A program made the translations under genes and the position numbers. From DASSKF01 sp035690725 (GTDB lineage Bacteria; Actinomycetota; Actinomycetes; Actinomycetales; Dermatophilaceae): 7,962 bases of DNA. The DNA is taken from contig DASSKF010000198.1 of NCBI GenBank assembly GCA_035690725.1, positions 1-7,962 of the forward strand. Direction: 5' to 3'. The stretch's first letter is position 1. Each line of letters begins with the position of its first letter. The notes under the pieces are model-generated. The model was not told where the DNA came from, made no database searches, and saw only the letters and a program-made list of their open reading frames with translations. Positions 5,412 to 7,962 of the stretch are shown here, piece by piece.

Positions 5412-6665
5412 ATGGCCCAGCTGTCCCAGTTGCTCAAGCAGGCCACGCCGGTCGTCGCCGCGCGCGGTGAGGGCGTGAACCTGTATGACGAGGAGGGTCG
5501 CCGGTACCTCGACTTCACCGCCGGCATCGGCGTGACGAGCACCGGTCACTGCCACCCGAAGGTGGTCGCAGCGGCGCAGGAGCAGGTCGCGACGCTGATC
5601 CACGGGCAGTACACGACGGTCATGCACCGGCCGCTGCTCACCCTGGTCGATCGGCTCGGCGAGGTGCTGCCCCCGGGGCTGGACCGGGTCTTCTTCGCCA
5701 ACTCCGGGTCCGAGGCGATCGAGGCGGCCCTGCGGCTGTCGCGGCAGGCGACGGGGCGGCCCAACGTCATCGCCTTCCACGGCGGGTTCCACGGGCGCAC
5801 CGTCGCGGCGGCGTCGCTCACCTCGTCCGGCACGAAGTTCCGCTCGGGGTTCGCGCCGCTGATGGCGGGCGTGCAGTTCGCGCCGTTCCCGAACCCGACC
5901 CACTACGGGTGGACCGAGGAGCAGGCGACCGACTTCGCGCTCGCCGAGCTCGACTACGTGCTGCAGACGCTGTCCTCGCCCGCCGACACGGCCGCGTTCC
6001 TGGTGGAGCCGGTGCTGGGCGAGGGCGGCTACGTCCCCGGCAACACGCGGTTCTTCGCCGGGCTGCGCGAGCGTGCCGACCAGCACGGCATCCTGCTCGT
6101 CGTCGACGAGGTGCAGACCGGCTGGGGACGCACCGGGAAGTTCTGGGGGCAGGAGCACTTCGACCTCAAGCCCGACGTGCTGGTCACCGCCAAGGGGCTG
6201 GCCAGCGGCTTCCCGCTGTCGGGTATCGCCGCGTCCGCGGAGCTGATGGCCAAGGCGTGGCCGGGGTCGCAGGGCGGCACCTACGGGGGCAACGCGGTCG
6301 CCTGCGCGGCAGCGATCGCCACCCTCGACGTGATCGAGGAGGAGAAGCTCGTCGACAACGCCGCCGGCCGGGGCGCCGAGCTCAAGGAGGCACTGGGCAA
6401 GGTCGCGGCCGACCACCCGCAGATCACCGACGTGCGCGGCCTCGGCCTGCTGATCGGCAACGAGTTCCGCGACGCCGACGGCAAGCCGGACGGTGCGACC
6501 GCCTCGGCTGCGCAGCAGGAGGCCGCCAAGCGGGGCCTGCTGCTGCTCACCTGCGGCGCCTGGGGTGAGGTGGTCCGGTTCATCCCGGCGCTGGTCGTCG
6601 ACAGCGACCAGGTCGGCGAGGCCGCCCAGATCTGGGGCGACGCCGTCGCCGCCGTCACCTCCTGA
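5412..6665 (+). CDS. Class III PLP-dependent aminotransferase (GABA / omega-amino acid aminotransferase type)
   Basis: The gene encodes 417 residues, full length for class III (fold type I, subgroup II) aminotransferases. SGSEAIEAALRL at 98-109 binds the PLP phosphate, FHGGFHGRT at 122-130 carries the residues stacking on the cofactor ring, VVDEVQTGWGRTGKFW at 230-245 contains D232 that contacts the pyridine nitrogen, and VTAKGLASGFPLSG at 258-271 contains the Schiff-base lysine K261. GGTYGGN at 288-294 completes the phosphate site from the partner subunit, so a dimer is expected. The enzyme would move a terminal amino group to 2-oxoglutarate or pyruvate, giving a semialdehyde. The neighbouring succinate-semialdehyde dehydrogenase-like enzyme makes GABA a natural candidate, but beta-alanine, ornithine-type and other omega-amino acids cannot be excluded; the family is poorly resolved by motifs, so no symbol is given. 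A palindromic operator lies immediately upstream. Confidence 0.9.
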   Translation: MAQLSQLLKQATPVVAARGEGVNLYDEEGRRYLDFTAGIGVTSTGHCHPKVVAAAQEQVATLIHGQYTTVMHRPLLTLVDRLGEVLPPGLDRVFFANSGSEAIEAALRLSRQATGRPNVIAFHGGFHGRTVAAASLTSSGTKFRSGFAPLMAGVQFAPFPNPTHYGWTEEQATDFALAELDYVLQTLSSPADTAAFLVEPVLGEGGYVPGNTRFFAGLRERADQHGILLVVDEVQTGWGRTGKFWGQEHFDLKPDVLVTAKGLASGFPLSGIAASAELMAKAWPGSQGGTYGGNAVACAAAIATLDVIEEEKLVDNAAGRGAELKEALGKVAADHPQITDVRGLGLLIGNEFRDADGKPDGATASAAQQEAAKRGLLLLTCGAWGEVVRFIPALVVDSDQVGEAAQIWGDAVAAVTS

Positions 6666-6680
6666 CGGAGGTCTGCTCGT

Positions 6681-6746
6681 TTCAGGCCGCTTTGCGCGGT
6701 TCAGGCCGCTCTCCCGGCCTCCGCGAGCGGCCTGAACCGCGCAAAG
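6681..6746. repeat. Perfect 22-bp inverted repeat, possible terminator or dispersed intergenic element
   Basis: The arms at 6690-6711 and 6725-6746 are exactly complementary over 22 bp around a 13-base loop. In addition TTCAGGCCGCT occurs twice in direct orientation, at 6681-6691 and 6700-6710, so the right arm has two competing partners on the left. It begins 15 bp after the aminotransferase stop, so an RNA hairpin there could terminate or protect the transcript. No T-tract follows on the plus strand. The long perfect stem also suits a mobile or dispersed repeat. Confidence 0.85.
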
Positions 6747-6775
6747 TAGTCTCAGGCGAGCACCACCCACCGATG

Positions 6776-6819
6776 CACGAGGGGCCGCCACCCGGTTCTG
6801 GGTGGCGGCCCCTGTCGTG
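6776..6819. terminator. Bidirectional hairpin terminator between convergent genes
   Basis: GGGGCCGCCACCC (6781-6793) and GGGTGGCGGCCCC (6800-6812) form a perfect 13-bp stem with a six-base loop. CACGA (6776-6780) and TCGTG (6815-6819) extend it with a two-base bulge. It lies 23 bp beyond the transporter stop and 110 bp beyond the aminotransferase stop, so it probably stops transcription from both sides. There is no U-tract on either strand, which is common for actinobacterial terminators. Confidence 0.75.
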
Positions 6820-6842
6820 TGCCGCGGGAGAGGCGCAGCCGG

Positions 6843-7962
6843 TCAGCTCGTTGCCGGCTCCGCGCTGGAGACGCCGTTGAGACGTGCCTCCTCCTCGGCG
6901 TGGGTGCCGGGGACGTGACGGCCCCGGATCGACCGGCCGACGGTCTCGGGCACCTTGACCAGCGCGACCATGCCGACCACCATCGCCGCCATCATGTAGA
7001 AGGCCGGCATCAGCTCGTTCCCGGTTGTGTCGATCAGGGCGGTGTTGACGTAGAGCGCCGTGCCACCGAAGGCCGCGGTCGCGACGTTGTAGCTGATCGC
7101 CATGCCGCCGTAGCGGACGTGCGCGGGGAACATCGCCGGGAAGGTCGCCGAGATGGTCCCGAGCTGGAGCAGGTAGATCAGGCCCATGACGGTGAAGCCG
7201 ACGATGCCCCAGGCGAAGCCCTGCTGGATGAGCCAGAAGCACGGCGTCGCCACGATGAACAGGCCGACCAATGAGATCCACCAGCACTTCTTCCGGCCGA
7301 TGCGGTCCGACAGCGTCCCGGCCAACCAGATGAGCGACATCATGATGAGCTGCCCGATGATCAGCAGCACGTCCGTGCTGGTCCCGGACAGCCCCACCTG
7401 CTTCTGCATGTAGGTCGGCATGTAGGCCAGCAGCGTGTAGTTGGCGATGTTGAGCGCGACGACCAGCCCGAACAGCCGCACGATGGGGCCCCAGTACGCC
7501 TTGAAGAGGTCCTTCAGGGCAGCGCCGGCGCCCGCCTCGACCTCCTGCTTCTCCTCCAGCTCGCGGAAGACCGGGGTGTCCTCCATCTTGGTCCGCAGGT
7601 AGAGCCCGACGAGCCCGAGCGGGAGACCGATGAGGAACGGCACCCGCCAGCCCCAGGAGTCCATGGCCTCCTGCCCGAGCGAGAGCCGCATGATCAGAGT
7701 GATCGCCAGACCGGCCGTGAAACCGGCCAGGGTTCCGAACTCCAGGAAGGAGCCCCAGAAGCCGCGCTTCTTGTCCGGCGCGTACTCCGCCATGAAGGTG
7801 GCCGCGCCGCCGTACTCACCGCCGGTGGAGAAGCCCTGGACCACGCGGAGGAGGACCAGCAGGACGATCGCCCACACACCGATGCTGTCGTAGGTGGGGA
7901 TGACGCCGACGAGGAACGTCCCGAGCGACATGAGGATGATGGTCATCGCCATGACCTTGTTG
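6843..7962 (-). CDS. Major facilitator transporter, metabolite:H+ symporter (MHS/ProP-like) family, 5' end missing
   Basis: The frame is open to the right edge, giving about 372 residues; the family is usually 430-450, so the start and the first two membrane helices lie outside. The methionine at 7952 sits within a helix and is not the start. About ten hydrophobic segments are visible. Numbered from that methionine, RVVQGFSTGGEYGGAATF (about 36-53) followed by EYAP, RGFWGS and, after the sixth helix, MEDTPVFREL is the MHS signature. DRIGRKK is the motif-A-like loop between helices 8 and 9, and VRYGGMAISYN followed by FGGTALYVNTALI is the usual late-helix motif. The C-terminal tail is short and charged, without the coiled coil of E. 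coli ProP. Relatives import betaine, proline, 2-oxoglutarate, citrate, shikimate or aromatic acids by proton symport. Uptake of the substrate handled by the neighbouring genes is a reasonable inference. It ends beside a strong hairpin. Confidence 0.9.
   Translation of the reverse strand, partial: NKVMAMTIILMSLGTFLVGVIPTYDSIGVWAIVLLVLLRVVQGFSTGGEYGGAATFMAEYAPDKKRGFWGSFLEFGTLAGFTAGLAITLIMRLSLGQEAMDSWGWRVPFLIGLPLGLVGLYLRTKMEDTPVFRELEEKQEVEAGAGAALKDLFKAYWGPIVRLFGLVVALNIANYTLLAYMPTYMQKQVGLSGTSTDVLLIIGQLIMMSLIWLAGTLSDRIGRKKCWWISLVGLFIVATPCFWLIQQGFAWGIVGFTVMGLIYLLQLGTISATFPAMFPAHVRYGGMAISYNVATAAFGGTALYVNTALIDTTGNELMPAFYMMAAMVVGMVALVKVPETVGRSIRGRHVPGTHAEEEARLNGVSSAEPATS

Noticed and set aside
5394..6791. 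A 465-codon minus-strand frame opposite the aminotransferase
   Set aside because: It is an antisense shadow with no recognisable motifs, while the plus strand has every class III aminotransferase hallmark.
6681..6819. Insertion-sequence remnant or attachment site
   Set aside because: There are inverted repeats but no transposase fragment, target-site duplication, integrase or tRNA sequence was recognised.

Overview
The window is very GC-rich DNA with tightly packed, intact genes that almost always use G or C in the third codon position. This fits a high-GC actinobacterium. A Pseudonocardia-like member of the Pseudonocardiales is my best guess, but that rests on general resemblance and not on a marker gene. 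No rRNA, tRNA, CRISPR, transposase or phage gene was seen.

Layout. (1) 1-2013, minus: the first 671 residues of a fused FAD oxidase plus Fe-S oxidoreductase (GlcD/YdiJ type), cut by the left edge. (2) 2014-2298: a 285-bp divergent intergenic region holding a 20-bp tandem repeat array, a candidate promoter and a perfect 12-bp palindrome. (3) 2299-3743, plus: a two-gene operon with an ATGA overlap, an Asp/Glu racemase/maleate isomerase superfamily enzyme followed by a GntR regulator of the FCD subfamily. (4) 3783-5273, minus: a succinate-semialdehyde dehydrogenase-like enzyme, convergent with the regulator. (5) 5274-5411: a second divergent region with the same 12-bp palindrome. (6) 5412-6665, plus: a class III (omega-type) aminotransferase. 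(7) 6666-6842: a convergent gap with two strong inverted repeats. (8) 6843-7962, minus: an MHS-type major facilitator transporter, cut by the right edge.

How it may work together. The ATTGTCGACAAT palindrome lies just before the racemase-gntR operon and again between the dehydrogenase and the aminotransferase. It has the shape of a GntR/FadR-type operator. The simplest reading is a local regulon in which the encoded GntR protein represses itself and the catabolic genes until an inducer binds. Transporter, aminotransferase and semialdehyde dehydrogenase together suggest uptake and breakdown of an omega-amino acid such as GABA, or a related amine or C4 acid. The racemase-like enzyme and the FAD/Fe-S oxidase would handle additional, unidentified acids. 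The substrate cannot be read from sequence alone.

The least ordinary elements are the phased 20-bp array of dyad units, the pair of identical operators, a racemase-family enzyme with only one of the usual two catalytic cysteines, and a perfect 22-bp inverted repeat in the convergent gap.
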